Source: Hofstenia miamia
Lineage: Eukaryota; Xenacoelomorpha; Acoela
Reading direction: 5' to 3'
Assembly: GCA_004352715.1 (NCBI GenBank)
Contig: SCFE01000090.1
Coordinates: 1,062,674-1,126,673 of the forward strand
DNA length: 64,000 nt
Of this stretch, positions 11,380 through 24,044 are shown in pieces. Positions within the stretch are counted from its first letter, which is position 1. Each line of letters begins with the position of its first letter. A model generated the notes under the pieces. That model was given only the letters and a program-made list of their open reading frames with translations, searched no databases and was not told where the DNA came from. Both the position numbers and the translations under genes were made by a program.

Positions 11380-12860
11380 AGTATTGAAAAGGACCAGTTT
11401 TATTTCAACATAATTTCCCATTATGAGCTCAAAAATGTTGTAAATAAGCTAGATAATAAAATATCTTGTGGATCCAGTAACCTATCGTAGTGGATAATTA
11501 AAAAATATTTTTAAATTTATGGTGAATGCCTGCTTGTAGCATTTAATCAAAGTACTATAAATAATGATTTTGCTATTTTCTTAAAACGATCTGATATTTC
11601 ACCGTTACTTAAAAAAGGACACCCTTTAGATCCACTGAACTATCAGACAATTAGCATAACGTACCCTTTCTCAAAGTTATTTGAAAAGCTTTTAGCTGCA
11701 CAAATACAAGTATATTAATGACAATCAAATTTTATCAAGTAAACAATTTGGATTTTGACCTAAAGAAAGCTCATCTGATTCGATTTTATCAATCACAGAA
11801 AAGATTAAAGTGAATTTAAATAAAATTTGATTTAAGTAAAGCATTTAACTAAATGAATTTATTTTATTTTAAAAGAAAAAATAACGCAACAAGGTTTAGT
11901 TTCAATGAAATCAATTTTGTTATGAGTTTTCTAAGCAATCGTAAACAAAGAGAACAAATTGTAAAAATGGATAATATTTTTTTCTGAATATACTATTATA
12001 AATTTAGGTGTACACCCCCAAAAAGGAACTGTATTAGGCCCCATTCTATTTGTATTATATGTAAATTATATTTCAAAATCCTTGGAAAATGGAACTATTT
12101 ATCAATACGCAGGTGATACTTGCATATTACGAACAGCAAAAATCCCTTTGAGGCAACCAGACATCTGACAAAAGATATTAAGAACCTCGTAACATATTTC
12201 AATTGTAATAAACTAAAAATTAATTCTGACAAAACTCAATTTATCATTTTTTCATATAATGAACAAAGAAAGTTTACTGAAAGCATTAAAATTAATGTTT
12301 GTAATAATGAAATTATTCAAAGCACATGTAGAAAATTACCTTGGTTTACTAATAGACAGTGACTTAAAATTAGATAATTTTCTTTCCCAAAAATTGAAAG
12401 AAATGGCATCTGGAGTCAAATATTTGTACAATTTGCGTCATGTAGGTAACACGTTTCAAGTAGCACTAATTAATTCATTTGTGTTGAGTCAGTTTAATTA
12501 CTGCGCATTTCTTTTTCAAAATATATCATCACTATCAAAGATTTTTAACTGACAATTTAGAACACTAAATTATATTGAAATGCACGAGTTTATAACGAAA
12601 TTAAGGTTAGCATATAATATCTTGGCACCAAATTACTTTATTCAGTATCAATCTCTATGTATGATTCATAAATTTATTCATGAATTACGCTAATTAAATT
12701 TTCTTAATAATTACATCAAAAAGGATTAAAACACTCTTTAGTATCAATAATCGTCAAGATGCATTTTCTTTCAAATGTTCAATCTTATGTAATAAATTAA
12801 GTATCGAAATAAAATGTAAGAAATATTATAAAATCTTCAAGAAAAAATCAAACAAATTAT
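11380..12860 (+). mobile_element. CR1/Jockey-like LINE remnant with YAGD active site
   Basis: RT motifs run in order. SDISPLLKKGHPLDPLNYQT and SITYPFSKLFEKLL lie near 11590-11695, and SSKQFGF near 11735. GTVLGPILFVLYVNYISKSL lies near 12020-12090. The catalytic box at 12106-12117 reads YAGD instead of YADD. Thumb sequence is open at 12120-12362 (LTKDIKNLVTYFNCNKLKIN) and, after a frame change, at 12259-12552 (YLGLLIDSDLKLDN, VKYLYNLRHVGNTFQVALIN). The loss of a catalytic aspartate plus stops and shifts make it inactive. No TTTGACTCTTATT tail was found, so the 3' limit is approximate. It follows the tail of the preceding copy in the same orientation. Confidence 0.85.
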
Positions 12861-14640
12861 TTTGAATAAACAAAAATTATTGGGCATAGATAATAAACTC
12901 AATGCATGGTCGAATTATTTCTAAAACTGCCCATTAATGAATAATGCATATGTAAATAGTGTATAATTATAAATATAGTGTATAATTTATTATACAGTAA
13001 CATTTTGTATATTTTAAGCCCACTTTAAACCATTTTTTAACTATTTCCTAAAATTTGCATTGCAGAAACTGCAGATGGAGATATTCTGCTTCGTTTTGCA
13101 ACAACAGTAACCCAGGTACCACTAATATCACGTTCAGACTGTGCGAAATAGCCTGTATAGATTTAGGGCATGTTATTTAAAATGCCGTACATTTTGAAAT
13201 AATTAATAGCCAAAATATATAACACGTTTTAATTTGGCCGAGGCGGCCAGTAGAAAATAATTCTGGCTTGTAAAGAAATGAGCCGGACGGTGCACAACTC
13301 TGATATCACATAGCGCCATATATTATTATAGTAATTATGAAGAAAACATAAAAAGTGTTTTAAGATTTCAATCTAAATAAAAGTGTTTCAGTAGAAAAAC
13401 TATACTACCTTTATACGAGTAATTTACAACAGTGACTTCGCCATTTTTATGTTTAAATTTAATTCTTATGCTTTGATATCATCAATGTTCATTTCTATTT
13501 TTATACGAAATCTGTCAATCTGAGCAAGTTGAAAACGTCGTTTTTTAAACAACATCACTATAACTGTTATTACGGTTTGGATTTTCTCAGATATATAACG
13601 AAATCTATAATTTGAAATAAGCAAATGCTTGAAAATTAATAAACTAATTGATGTCCAGTGTCCTTTGCCAGAGTACAGACAGTATATTTGTCAAATTGAT
13701 TAACTGCTATCGATTATTTTTCAATTATGTTTTCTCAACCAAACGTGGAGATATAATCACGATAAACTTGTCAACGTCACTCGAGCGTCGTTATCTTCGT
13801 GTGTACTCGTTATTGGCGTGCATTTCTTTTCATGCCAGCGACATTAATGTCTGCCACTTTTTAAATACAGTTGAGATAATATTAATAGGTTTTAGCTAAA
13901 ACTTAATTCAACTGCAATGCATTTTTTCTAACTAAATGTACAAAATTTTCTGAGTTTCTATAAATTTTATTGAAAATTCAGACTTTATAATAATTAAGAA
14001 TTAAAAAACTGTGAATAAATATATTAAATTGATGAATTTTTTATCAAATGTAGCAATGTAATGGGCGTTTTGCAAATCGTAAAGTACATTTCTGCTAATT
14101 TTCCGTGTATTAACACAAAAATTTGTCGATGCTCAGATTTTTATAAGCAAACGTCTATAATCAATCTTAGCGTTTAAAATTGTAAAAAATTAAGCAATTG
14201 CTAAGCAATCAACTATGCTCGCATTTTTTCGCTAAATTTGTGAGCAACTGGCTTCTTAGCAGAACTTCTATGAAAGAATCTATATCAGTTGAACAATATA
14301 ACGGTCTACTCAAAATTATCAATGTTATTAGGACCAATTGATTGAATGCTACTATCCGGAAAGACAATTTTGAGTTGTTGTAAACTATGGCAGATTATTT
14401 TTACAGTTCACAACCCATTTACGTAAAAAGTGCTAAAAGAATTTTTAACGTAAAATCGCTAAATGTGGCTACTTTTCTAAGCAATTCTACATTTAGCTCC
14501 AAACAATTATTGCTTACGAAAAAAACTGGATGCATGCTAAACTTCTTACAATACATTTCATTTTACATACGATGCATATTTATAGTGACATTTCTTTAGG
14601 ATGCCGCTTCACATGAGAGTAGGAATGAAACTAAAGCTCT
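12861..14640. other. Intergenic DNA, no gene seen
   Basis: No supported gene. The open stretches at 13648-13899 and 14387-14599 match no family I know and lack domain features. A short GC-richer patch with GGCCGAGGCGGCC near 13240 stands out but I cannot assign it. Confidence 0.5.
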
Positions 14641-16268
14641 TACAAAAAAATTTAAATGAAATTTGATCCCACAATGAAAAAAACGCAATCCATATTAATA
14701 GATATCCTGAATGTCTAAAAAGAGCAGACATCACCGCGATTTTTAAGAAAGGAGACCCTACAGATTGCATAAATTATAGGCCCATCTCTGTTACAAATCC
14801 TGTTTCAAAAATATTTGAGAGGCTTCTATGCAAACAAATAAATTCATACCTAAAGGAAAATAATGTGCTATGTTCAAATCAATTTGGTTTTAGACAAGGG
14901 CTAGGCACTATTGATGCTTTACTAGAGTTTACAGAAAATACACGTTATTTCCTCAACAATAACATATGTAGCAGTGTTGCTTTGCTCGACCTTAGTAAGG
15001 CGTTTGATAGTCTTGATTACAAAATTCTAGATGTAAAATTGGAAAACTACGGATTTAGTGCTCCATCAAGAATGTTTTTGAACAGCTTCGTTAACAATAG
15101 ACAGCAACGTGTGCGGATTGATAATGTTTATAGTGAGTACTTAGCAACTAACAAAGGGGTTCCACAGGGTACAGTGCTTGGTCCTCTTCTTTTCAACTTG
15201 TACATAAACGATTTGTCAACATATATTGATGATGCAGAACTAATTCAATATGCAGACGACATTTGCGCCATAAATAGACATGTGAGCCCAATAATAGCCA
15301 CAAGAAATTTGCAGAACACTTTTACCAAAATCTGTAGTTACCTTAACCAAAACATGCTAACAGTGAATACGCAAAAAACTCAGTTCATCATCTTCGCTCC
15401 AAGTGGATCAGAAGCAATAGCTAAAGACATAAGTCTAAGAGTTTCCGACGGTATATCATCAATCCAAAACAGCAAATCAGTAAAGTACTTAGGGGTGGAA
15501 ATAGATCAACACTTCTGTTATAACGACTTCATAAACACCAAGATTCGTAAGATTGCGTTTGGAATACAGTATCTAAAACAAATAAAACGGTTTAAGCAGA
15601 GTAAAGATTTAATCAACGCTTTTGTAATTAGTCAATATACATATGCTTGCATTCTTTTAAGCAATATTAAGACAGTTGATCATGAGCGTATAAATAGATT
15701 GTTTAACTGGTCAATCTGTGTCATGTTTTCCATTAGTAAACATCAAGTTAGTAAAAAACTGCAAACATTAACATTGTTTCGTCCATTTACTATAACCAAG
15801 TACAACAGCTTAGTACACATGTTTAAGCAGTTGAAAACAAGTGGTAGGGCACTAATCAAGAAATTTGTAAAATATAATCACCGTGCTAACATGTGCATAA
15901 ACAATATACATCCAAGAAGCAAATACTGGGAAAATTCTTTTACAACAACATCTTGCAAACTGTGGAATGATTTACCTATCAGTGTAAGGAAAGCCAGCGA
16001 TATAAATGAATTTAAAAAACTGTTAAAACACAATTTATTAGCAGAACAAAATAATAACAGAATACTTAAACGTTAAAACTGTAGCGAAACTTCTTATTTT
16101 TAATCCATTTTAATTGTAAATATCTGTGTGCATTTTAATTTAATTATTGTAGCTTAGTTTGTAGTATATGTATATCTAAGTTCTGTGTACATTTTTTGTA
16201 AATATGTATATATCTTATTTGTACATATGCAAAGAGCAAACAAAATAAAGCTATTGAAGATTTTTTTT
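14640..16268 (+). mobile_element. CR1/Jockey-like LINE, 5'-truncated, long open RT
   Basis: The readable element begins about 14640 (an in-frame TGA lies near 14670), runs through the RT and thumb to a TAA at 16074-16076, and continues in a 3' UTR rich in T and A. The 3' end has AAAATAAAGCTATTGAAGAT then a T run near 16262-16270, probably the element terminus. The 3' UTR lacks the TTTGACTCTTATT tail of the other copies, so this is a different subfamily. It is the least decayed LINE here. Confidence 0.85.
14731..16076 (+). CDS. LINE reverse transcriptase, C-terminal two thirds
   Basis: Open from RADITAIFKKGDPTDCINYR (14731) to the stop at 16076, about 448 codons; an initiator is not needed because this is the inside of a truncated ORF2, so the GTG at 14865 is not a real start. 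RT motifs in order: INYRPISV and KIFERLL; NQFGFRQGLGTIDALLEF; LLDLSKAFDSLDY with the first catalytic Asp (near 15000); GVPQGTVLGPLLFNLYINDL (near 15155-15215); the catalytic YADD at 15249-15260; VNTQKTQFIIF; VKYLGVEID. The thumb and C-terminus end KLWNDLPISVRKASDINEFK, typical of CR1/Jockey-group ORF2 proteins. Both active-site boxes are intact. The endonuclease and ORF1 are missing, so it cannot move by itself. The intact RT suggests a recent insertion. Confidence 0.85.
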
Positions 16269-19200
16269 AAATGTATCGCTTTGCCAAAATTCTAACTTCT
16301 ATAAATAATGGTAGCAAAAATATTTATTAAAATTATAGGCAAATAATATTATAAAATCATTTGTTTTGCTTAAGAACAAATGAAAAATATTTGTAAAGGA
16401 AAATTACTGAGAGCTAATTCCGGTATTACTCGTCTTTCCTCAGCTTAATGACTAATCAGTTTTGCGTGCTTCCTCAGCAATATGAAGAATCTGTTCAACA
16501 ATTTCAGAAAATTACTGGAGCTGTTAACCAAAAATTTAAACGTCTTCTTTATACAAAAACAAATTTGATTGTTGCTATAGAAAGCCTATTGGAGATTTTA
16601 AGCAATGGATGCTATTTCTTTCTTTTTGGAATAATCATTCTACAAATAACAGACTTGTCTATGGGGTAGAATTTTGATGGCCAGCCCACCCCAACCCATG
16701 AAGTTTTCCGTGGTGATTCCATGACGCAAACCATATGTATGTGTGCATTTATGCTAAGTGCGGTTTTTTGACAAATTTATGCAACTTCATAAATATATAT
16801 ATACATATATATTTGCAAAACAGCATTTAAATTTTACTACATATAAACATTTGACTTATTTCTATTTACATCTCTGTCTGGGGGCCATTATTATGAATCC
16901 CTGATAATTTTGAAATGAAAGAAATAGGGTTGTGCAACATTTCTAAAATGACATTGGCAAATGCAAATTGGATTCTGTTCTTCAACTGATTCAAATTCAT
17001 AGAATTTTCTTTTGATAAATCGCCATAAAAAAATGTCATCCGATTTGAGATACGGAGGTCTTTACAGCGACTTAATGGCTAGGTAGTATCTGACCTCCAC
17101 CAATCCATCTGCTTATGAGCTTTTCATTCAGCCATTCGCCATTCTCTTATAATTTTTTACCAGCCACCCAACTAGTTGTTCAAGGTGAGTGCAGGGACCT
17201 CACTGCTGTGTAGTGAGTGTTATTATTGCTCCAGTAACAACAAATAAGATTCCTGACTCTACTGTGCATATGAAAATACGCTTCTTCTCAGAACATTAGA
17301 TGGTATGGGAAATCTTATGAATGCGAAGTTCTGTCTTTCATTCGTTCTGCTAATGCAATTCTGGCTGCATAGTTTTCATGGTTGAGTTCTTGGACAATTT
17401 TGAGATTGTAAAGATGGAAAATGTACTAAAACATGCCACACTAAAATTGAACCATTATTTAGAAAGTTATTAAATTTTAAATACTGAACAACTCTATTTT
17501 TTACTTCAAAATCACCTGCATTTAGGGATTCAAAATAAAGCCTCAAATATTTTGAACGTTATTAAATTTTTGAATGTGGAACATTAGGATGTTCCACATT
17601 GCATAGCTATATAAGTAATGAAGAGAAATAGATTATTCTAATATAATATGTAAAACAGTTGCTACCAAAAATGTTCACTTTTGCTGTCTTCTGACGAATT
17701 GCACGGTTGAGAGCACCTTAAGTTTTACCATCAAAATCGTTGTAACAATTTTGTTTTAAATTTTATTGAAGAACAAATATGTTTGTTCATTTCATTTAAA
17801 AAAAATAAATTTTGAAAAACAAATTCCGACAAGTTACTTATCTTTTACATATGTGGTGTGAGGAAGAGGAAATTTTTCTAAGATGGTCAAGCAATAAAAA
17901 TAGGCAATTACGTTCTCACATCACTGTTAAGGAGGATGTCTTTGTCCATGACCACTACTATAGAAAAGATACCTCGTGTTCTCTTTTGAATTTGGAAAGA
18001 AATATAACACAATTATAATGGAGCTAAGAGTTACACTACTAGTCTGAAACATCTCCATAAAAACTCACGGGCTGAGATTTCATCTTCATCTCAAATCACG
18101 CACACGACACATATGGATTCCCATTGGCCTCACAGGTCCCACCCCACTGGTCAAGCCTGAATAAGGCAATATTCAATTATTTACTTGAGGCGAAAGCAAC
18201 GTATTTATTCATTTTTTACAGTTCTGAATTCAATGATTCCTATAATATTATATTGTATGAGATATTACTTACTTAAAAAATGTTCTGAGTAACTGGCAAT
18301 TACATATATTTAGCTTACCGTTGTTGAGAATATAGAAAGGCATTAGCCTAAAGTTCCTAGGTTTAAGTTAGGAATTCATAAAACTTTGACACATTAAAAT
18401 GTACAACATCTCATTATTTAAAGCAAATTTAGGGAGAACTAAATATAGATTACATATTTTTGAAAAACATTGATTAAGAATTGAAATTGTTGCCATTTGC
18501 GCTGTAAGTTGAAGCAAGGGTAAAGCAATACAGCAGAACAAGAAAATGCTTTCAATTAATTGAAAGTTACTCTTTGATATATTTTCTCAACACATTATCG
18601 ATAAAGTGATTTCATTATTTAAATGAAAAAACACTTTTCAATAGTGCTTCGGGTAAAAACACTATGAAATAAAAGCCTATTTAAGAATATGGTGACTTTT
18701 TCTTTGAAAATATACTACTTTAATGGGAAAGTTAATATACTATTATAGCTCAAAATGTTTTGTAGATGAAATCAATTTGAAGCAATCCTTGCTAATTTCA
18801 TGTAAAAATATTTAAATTCATTGCAGATTTCGTCTGTTTATATCTTTATGGTTCTATTCAGTTTAAACGTCCTGTATTACAATTAAGCGATATTAAAGTA
18901 AACTTCAAATTTGAAACATCTGTTAATTTTCGCAAATACATTTGAATACTACAGTTATGTTATGTTAAGGAATACATATATATATATTAGCAAATTCAAG
19001 ATAAGAGCAAGAATACATAATTCTACTTCAGGATAAAATACTAAAATTTGAGGTTGTTGTTGGACGATAGTAAAAATAAATTTTTTACTGCTGATAACAG
19101 AAGCGTAAGTAAAAATAAAAATCTAGGTAAGATGCCATTAGCACCAGTAATTGAAGTTGTTTGAAAGATCACATGGATTTTATTCGTTGAGCTTAAAAAT

Positions 19201-19977
19201 CAATAAAAGAAACCGATTGGATTGATCTTCTGGACCAAATCTAAGACTGGGGCATCATTCAGTCACCATTATAGCTACAGAAGTTAAGAGAAGCTTCAGG
19301 GAAATATTAAGTACTTGTTGATTTGATAACAAAAATATATCTTAAGTGAAATGAAAGATAAAGTTTCATCTTGTATCACAATTATTTTCTTGGTAATAGA
19401 CATCTGACACATAGCAATTATCGTTTATGCCGCATTATTAATGCGCTTGAATATCAAATTGACAGATATAGATTTATTAAATTTCTAGTTTTTGTTATAT
19501 TCACTAAGCAACAAATCCATTATTAACCGTGGGTCCGATTAATCATTCATTTATTCAGCCTAAGATGACAATGTTCATATATATATTTGCATCAACAAAG
19601 ATTTACTGTGTACTAAATCTTCAATTTAAACAGAGTATATTCGATTGAATATTAATGAAATGTTGTTTAAAAATTTATGTTCGTAACATATTTTACAATA
19701 TTTACTCAATGTATATAGGATATGATGTGATATGATATACAACATGATGATGATATTAAGATATTGGTACTGTTTATTTTGTTATCATTTATATATTTAA
19801 TATTGCGTGTACCTGTAAGATAAGTTTAATACTCCGTTGTATTTTTAGTAATTGATATTTGTATGATTGCCTAATCATTAGTACGTCTCCTATTATACGC
19901 AATTTTCTTGCATATTGACGGTTGTCTATCAACATTTCCGATTTTAGTTGTCCATTCATATTTTCTTTATTCCTGTA

Positions 19978-20019
<42 letters not shown>

Positions 20020-20395
20020 CAACTTGGTGATGAACATTAAAATCGAAATTGTGAATATATTGACGGCAAGTATTTTCGTAAAAAAATCCCAACAACTTCT
20101 AAATTAGTGCCAAGTTTAAAATATTTTCAAGAGAATGGGAGGCTGTCTGTAGTTAAGTAACACTGTCATGCACAGACTAAATATTGATATACTATTGTCC
20201 ATATTATTTTTTTACATGATGTAATCCAGTTTAATTATTCGCATTTACCCGTACACGAAGTTTTCTACATTTATCCACCCATACCTGACATTGAAATTTT
20301 CCTTGCTACTACTAAGCAATTTTATAATTTTTAATAAAATCACGTTTATTATATGCGATTTCTTCATAAATGCATTTATAATGTATGTCTTTAGA
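16269..20395. other. Intergenic DNA, no supported gene
   Basis: Mostly AT-rich sequence. Short open stretches at 16448-16669 and 17812-18018 have no recognisable domain. A (TA)n array lies at about 19979-20016 and shorter ones near 16793 and 18977. The patch around 17080-17240 is less AT-rich but I cannot classify it. Confidence 0.5.
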
Positions 20396-20411
20396 AAACA
20401 TAATATTTAAA

Positions 20412-20507
20412 ATGCAGATTGTTGACTTGGAAAGCTTACCCGTTTCTGATAACAATTATGTGTATCGCAGGGACCGGCTTCTTGCAGGTAGTACCCCTAC
20501 TCACAGA
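20412..20507 (+). CDS. Candidate exon with strong splice donor
   Basis: An ATG at 20412 (an upstream in-frame ATG at 20385 also exists) opens 32 codons with balanced, gene-like composition, in pieces: MQIVDLESLPVSDNN, YVYRRDRLLAGSTPTHR. The last codon AGA is followed directly by GTAAGTATATT at 20508, a near-ideal animal 5' splice site, in phase 0. Upstream, TGTATGTCTTTAG at about 20384-20396 could act as a 3' splice site, so the piece could be a first coding exon or an internal one. I do not recognise the protein. No partner exon is obvious nearby. It has no transposon relatives in the window, which favours a host gene, but the evidence is short. Confidence 0.4.
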
Positions 20508-20637
20508 GTAAGTATATTTATTGCAATATTAGTAATAGAAATTATATATTTTTTAAGGACAAAAATACGTAATGCTGACGCATTCATATTAAATTGGAGC
20601 ATATCGCTGTCCACTTAAAAGAGCAAACATCTTTTCA

Positions 20638-20828
20638 ACATTTACAAAGAACTTTCTTGAAGCCTAATAAAAGATTTGAAAATCTTGGGGTTTGGGTAGG
20701 TCTATTGGGGAACATACTTAATGCAATGTTAAAAACTTCTATTGAAGCATATTGCTGTAAAAGAAGTCATTGAAAAGATTAACAAGTTTTCTTTGAAAAT
20801 TTCGAAATTCTTAATTGTTTTTGCGCTA
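20638..20828 (+). repeat. Unclassified dispersed repeat, copy 1
   Basis: About 190 bases match the reverse complement of 24870-25048 at roughly three quarters of positions by eye. Shared blocks include TTTACAAAGAA, GAAAATCTT, GTCTAT(T/C)GGGGAACAT, AATGTT and AACAAGTTTTCT. No long shared frame, terminal repeat or tRNA-like head was seen, so the family is unknown. The second copy sits inside a LINE, which shows that it moves or was carried. Confidence 0.6.
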
Positions 20829-22149
20829 TAAGTAGTTAAAATATTTTCGAGGAAGTGAAAATTTTCAAAAATCCCCGTGTTATTTAAAGCTATAATCAGA
20901 ATGGAACAATCAAATCCATAAATTGATTAAAAATTTAGAAAATTGTCGCATTAAGCTTGTTAAAGGCAAATTCTGACTAAAACTTTAAATGGGCATAGCT
21001 CAATTTTTGTAAATTTTATTTTCTGCAATTTAATATCGAATTCTAAACAGTTTATAGTGAGGTAGAAAGTCGTAACTAAATTTCAACAAAATCAGAACTA
21101 ATGATTTGCGGTACGTTAGGTTTACTGTGACAGATTATACATATCAAACGTATGAATCAGATGGTTTAGATTTTTTGTGAGCTAACATCTAAAAATACAT
21201 ATTTTAATAATAGTCACTACCCTGCATTTTTTGCAGTCTAGCGGATAATATGCACGAAATAATCTGGATTTACCTCATAATGCATCATTACTATGCTTGA
21301 CAAAAATTAGAAATGGATTCTTGTAGAAATGTGCTTTGAAAAGTTTCCAATTTCTTCAATGAATTTTTTCGAATTAATATCAAATACACGTTTTTCTGAA
21401 GAGGCTACATGCTTATATTTAGGTAAATACGTTGTGTATTCCACTTCTTATTAAATATATTTTAGCTATCATATTTGAATTCGTGTTTTGTGATTACAGC
21501 TTCTTGACTGGCCACAGCCGGCCGTGACCATAAAATTGTGATGCTCAAAATGTAGCATAACATTTGTTCTCATTTTGCAACTATTATCAAAGTGGATAAA
21601 GTCAATTTTTGATAAAAGTTACACTTTGAAATACTTAAGATATGTAATTAGATCACACAATTAATCATATAAAATAATGCAATTATTTCTTTATCAGAAT
21701 TAACATCTTCCCAAAAAATAAGATGAGCTTCAAGAGTTATTCAGTCTAGTTGAATGGTCTATTTTGAATTTGAACATACCATTTAAATATTAGCACTGGT
21801 CACTGAGATGTGTTCATTGTTTCAGTCAATTATTGGTCAACGACTGCAAAATTTAACTCGTATTGTTTCCAAATAATACCAAAAATTAACATTGGATTTA
21901 GTGGATAATCAAGCAGAAGATACTATTAGGCTTATTTAACAAAGACGTCATTGTCTCGTGCATTCATTATTTTTACGAGAAAGCAATCGTTTGTATTTAT
22001 GGCGCCAATGAACAAAAAACAACCAAAAAGAACTGTGCTATACAAATTATTACAGTAAAATAGATTTAGGTAGCAAAAAATATTTACAGCATGTGCATAC
22101 CATAAATATATATTAATCATGCTCATACCGCTTTTGCAAGATTAAGAAA
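20829..22149. other. Intergenic DNA, no gene seen
   Basis: AT-rich with no supported gene on either strand. A small palindrome-like GC patch GGCCACAGCCGGCCGTGACC lies at about 21513-21532. Confidence 0.5.
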
Positions 22150-22489
22150 TCGTAACAATATTCATACAAGTTTCGAAAATTTGTCCAGTTTTATGCAAAG
22201 AAAACCATGCAGATGTTCCTAATAAAGAGCATATACCGATTTCCGCTGTCTTCTAATATCGTTTATTCATATGACTGTGATGAATGTTCAAGTTCATACA
22301 TTGGCGAGACTAGAAGACATTTAGAAATTCGGGCAAAAGAACATATAAGAGGGCATCTACAATCAAAAATATATATTCATGGATGTGCACCTAAGCTGAA
22401 AAATTTTAACATACTAGTAAAACATCGTGAAACTAAGATAGCAGAAGCCATATGTATTAAATCAACCAAGAAAACTTAATAAATAAACG
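22150..22489 (+). mobile_element. Penelope-like element, GIY-YIG endonuclease end
   Basis: An open frame ending at 22479 reads IYRFPLSSNIVYSYDCDECS then SSYIGETRRHLEIRAKEH, followed by IRGH and a C-terminal ILVKHRETKIAEAICIKS. VYxxxCxxC, then YIGET(K/R)RHL..R..EH, then the acidic E in the A(E)A..IK block, is the signature of the GIY-YIG endonuclease that forms the C-terminus of Penelope-like retroelements, where it nicks target DNA. The reverse transcriptase part is not seen upstream; this is only the last 90 or so residues, so the copy is 5'-truncated or the rest is lost. The end (KSTKKT then stop) is shorter than usual, where a KP.LN motif is expected. Confidence 0.75.
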
Positions 22490-22748
22490 AAGACATCAAT
22501 CAAATTTAAACATTTATTAAAGATCAAAAACATTNNNNNNNNNNNGACTGTGATGAATGTTCAAGTTCATACATTGGCGAGACTAGAAGACATTTAGAAA
22601 TTCGGGCAAAAGAACATATAAGAGGGCATCTACAATCAAAAATATATATTCATGGATGTGCACCTAAGCTGAAAAATTTTAACATACTAGTAAAGCATCG
22701 TGAAACTAAGATAGCAGAAGCCATATGTATTAAATCAACCAAGAAAAC
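22273..22748. repeat. Repeated Penelope fragment around an 11-N gap
   Basis: 22273-22475 recurs as 22546-22748 (203 bases) with one difference seen (AAAACATCG against AAAGCATCG). Between them lie 70 bases and an 11-N gap at 22535-22545. The second copy runs straight into a 1000-N gap. This looks like overlapping or allelic contig ends rather than two insertions. Confidence 0.75.
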
Positions 22749-23748
22749 NNNNNNNNNNNNNNNNNNNNNNNNNNNNNNNNNNNNNNNNNNNNNNNNNNNN
22801 NNNNNNNNNNNNNNNNNNNNNNNNNNNNNNNNNNNNNNNNNNNNNNNNNNNNNNNNNNNNNNNNNNNNNNNNNNNNNNNNNNNNNNNNNNNNNNNNNNNN
22901 NNNNNNNNNNNNNNNNNNNNNNNNNNNNNNNNNNNNNNNNNNNNNNNNNNNNNNNNNNNNNNNNNNNNNNNNNNNNNNNNNNNNNNNNNNNNNNNNNNNN
23001 NNNNNNNNNNNNNNNNNNNNNNNNNNNNNNNNNNNNNNNNNNNNNNNNNNNNNNNNNNNNNNNNNNNNNNNNNNNNNNNNNNNNNNNNNNNNNNNNNNNN
23101 NNNNNNNNNNNNNNNNNNNNNNNNNNNNNNNNNNNNNNNNNNNNNNNNNNNNNNNNNNNNNNNNNNNNNNNNNNNNNNNNNNNNNNNNNNNNNNNNNNNN
23201 NNNNNNNNNNNNNNNNNNNNNNNNNNNNNNNNNNNNNNNNNNNNNNNNNNNNNNNNNNNNNNNNNNNNNNNNNNNNNNNNNNNNNNNNNNNNNNNNNNNN
23301 NNNNNNNNNNNNNNNNNNNNNNNNNNNNNNNNNNNNNNNNNNNNNNNNNNNNNNNNNNNNNNNNNNNNNNNNNNNNNNNNNNNNNNNNNNNNNNNNNNNN
23401 NNNNNNNNNNNNNNNNNNNNNNNNNNNNNNNNNNNNNNNNNNNNNNNNNNNNNNNNNNNNNNNNNNNNNNNNNNNNNNNNNNNNNNNNNNNNNNNNNNNN
23501 NNNNNNNNNNNNNNNNNNNNNNNNNNNNNNNNNNNNNNNNNNNNNNNNNNNNNNNNNNNNNNNNNNNNNNNNNNNNNNNNNNNNNNNNNNNNNNNNNNNN
23601 NNNNNNNNNNNNNNNNNNNNNNNNNNNNNNNNNNNNNNNNNNNNNNNNNNNNNNNNNNNNNNNNNNNNNNNNNNNNNNNNNNNNNNNNNNNNNNNNNNNN
23701 NNNNNNNNNNNNNNNNNNNNNNNNNNNNNNNNNNNNNNNNNNNNNNNN
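22749..23748. other. Assembly gap, 1000 N
   Basis: Exactly 1000 N, a placeholder size. The right edge is a TA microsatellite (23749-23771). Open frames drawn through this gap are meaningless. Confidence 0.95.
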
Positions 23749-24044
23749 ATATATATATATATATATATATTTTTATTGTTCATTAACATTTGTTTGCTAT
23801 CATGCAATTACTTCAATTTTGGATGTTTACAGCTTTGCAATTAGGCTATAAATTTATTATATATTTTTATATGTATACATTACATTATACAGTAAATAAA
23901 AACTGTTCAAAGGAAAAAGTTTAAAATAAAATAATAAATTTGATTCATCGATTTCTAGGGGAAGTTTCAAAGTCAGAAAAACATTCTAGCAAAACCAAAA
24001 TTATGTTAACTTAGCCAATACAGGTTTTAGAATTGCACCCCCTC

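Noticed and set aside
16448-16669. 73-codon plus-strand frame with a hydrophobic C-terminal part
   Set aside because: Composition is mildly gene-like, but no domain, no splice pair and no homology could be recognised.
22650-23807. Long minus-strand open frame of 385 codons
   Set aside because: Almost all of it is the 1000-N gap; N runs produce no stops. The same applies to the frames spanning 41649-43013, 51959-53327, 54770-55591, 56768-57914 and 60085-61185.
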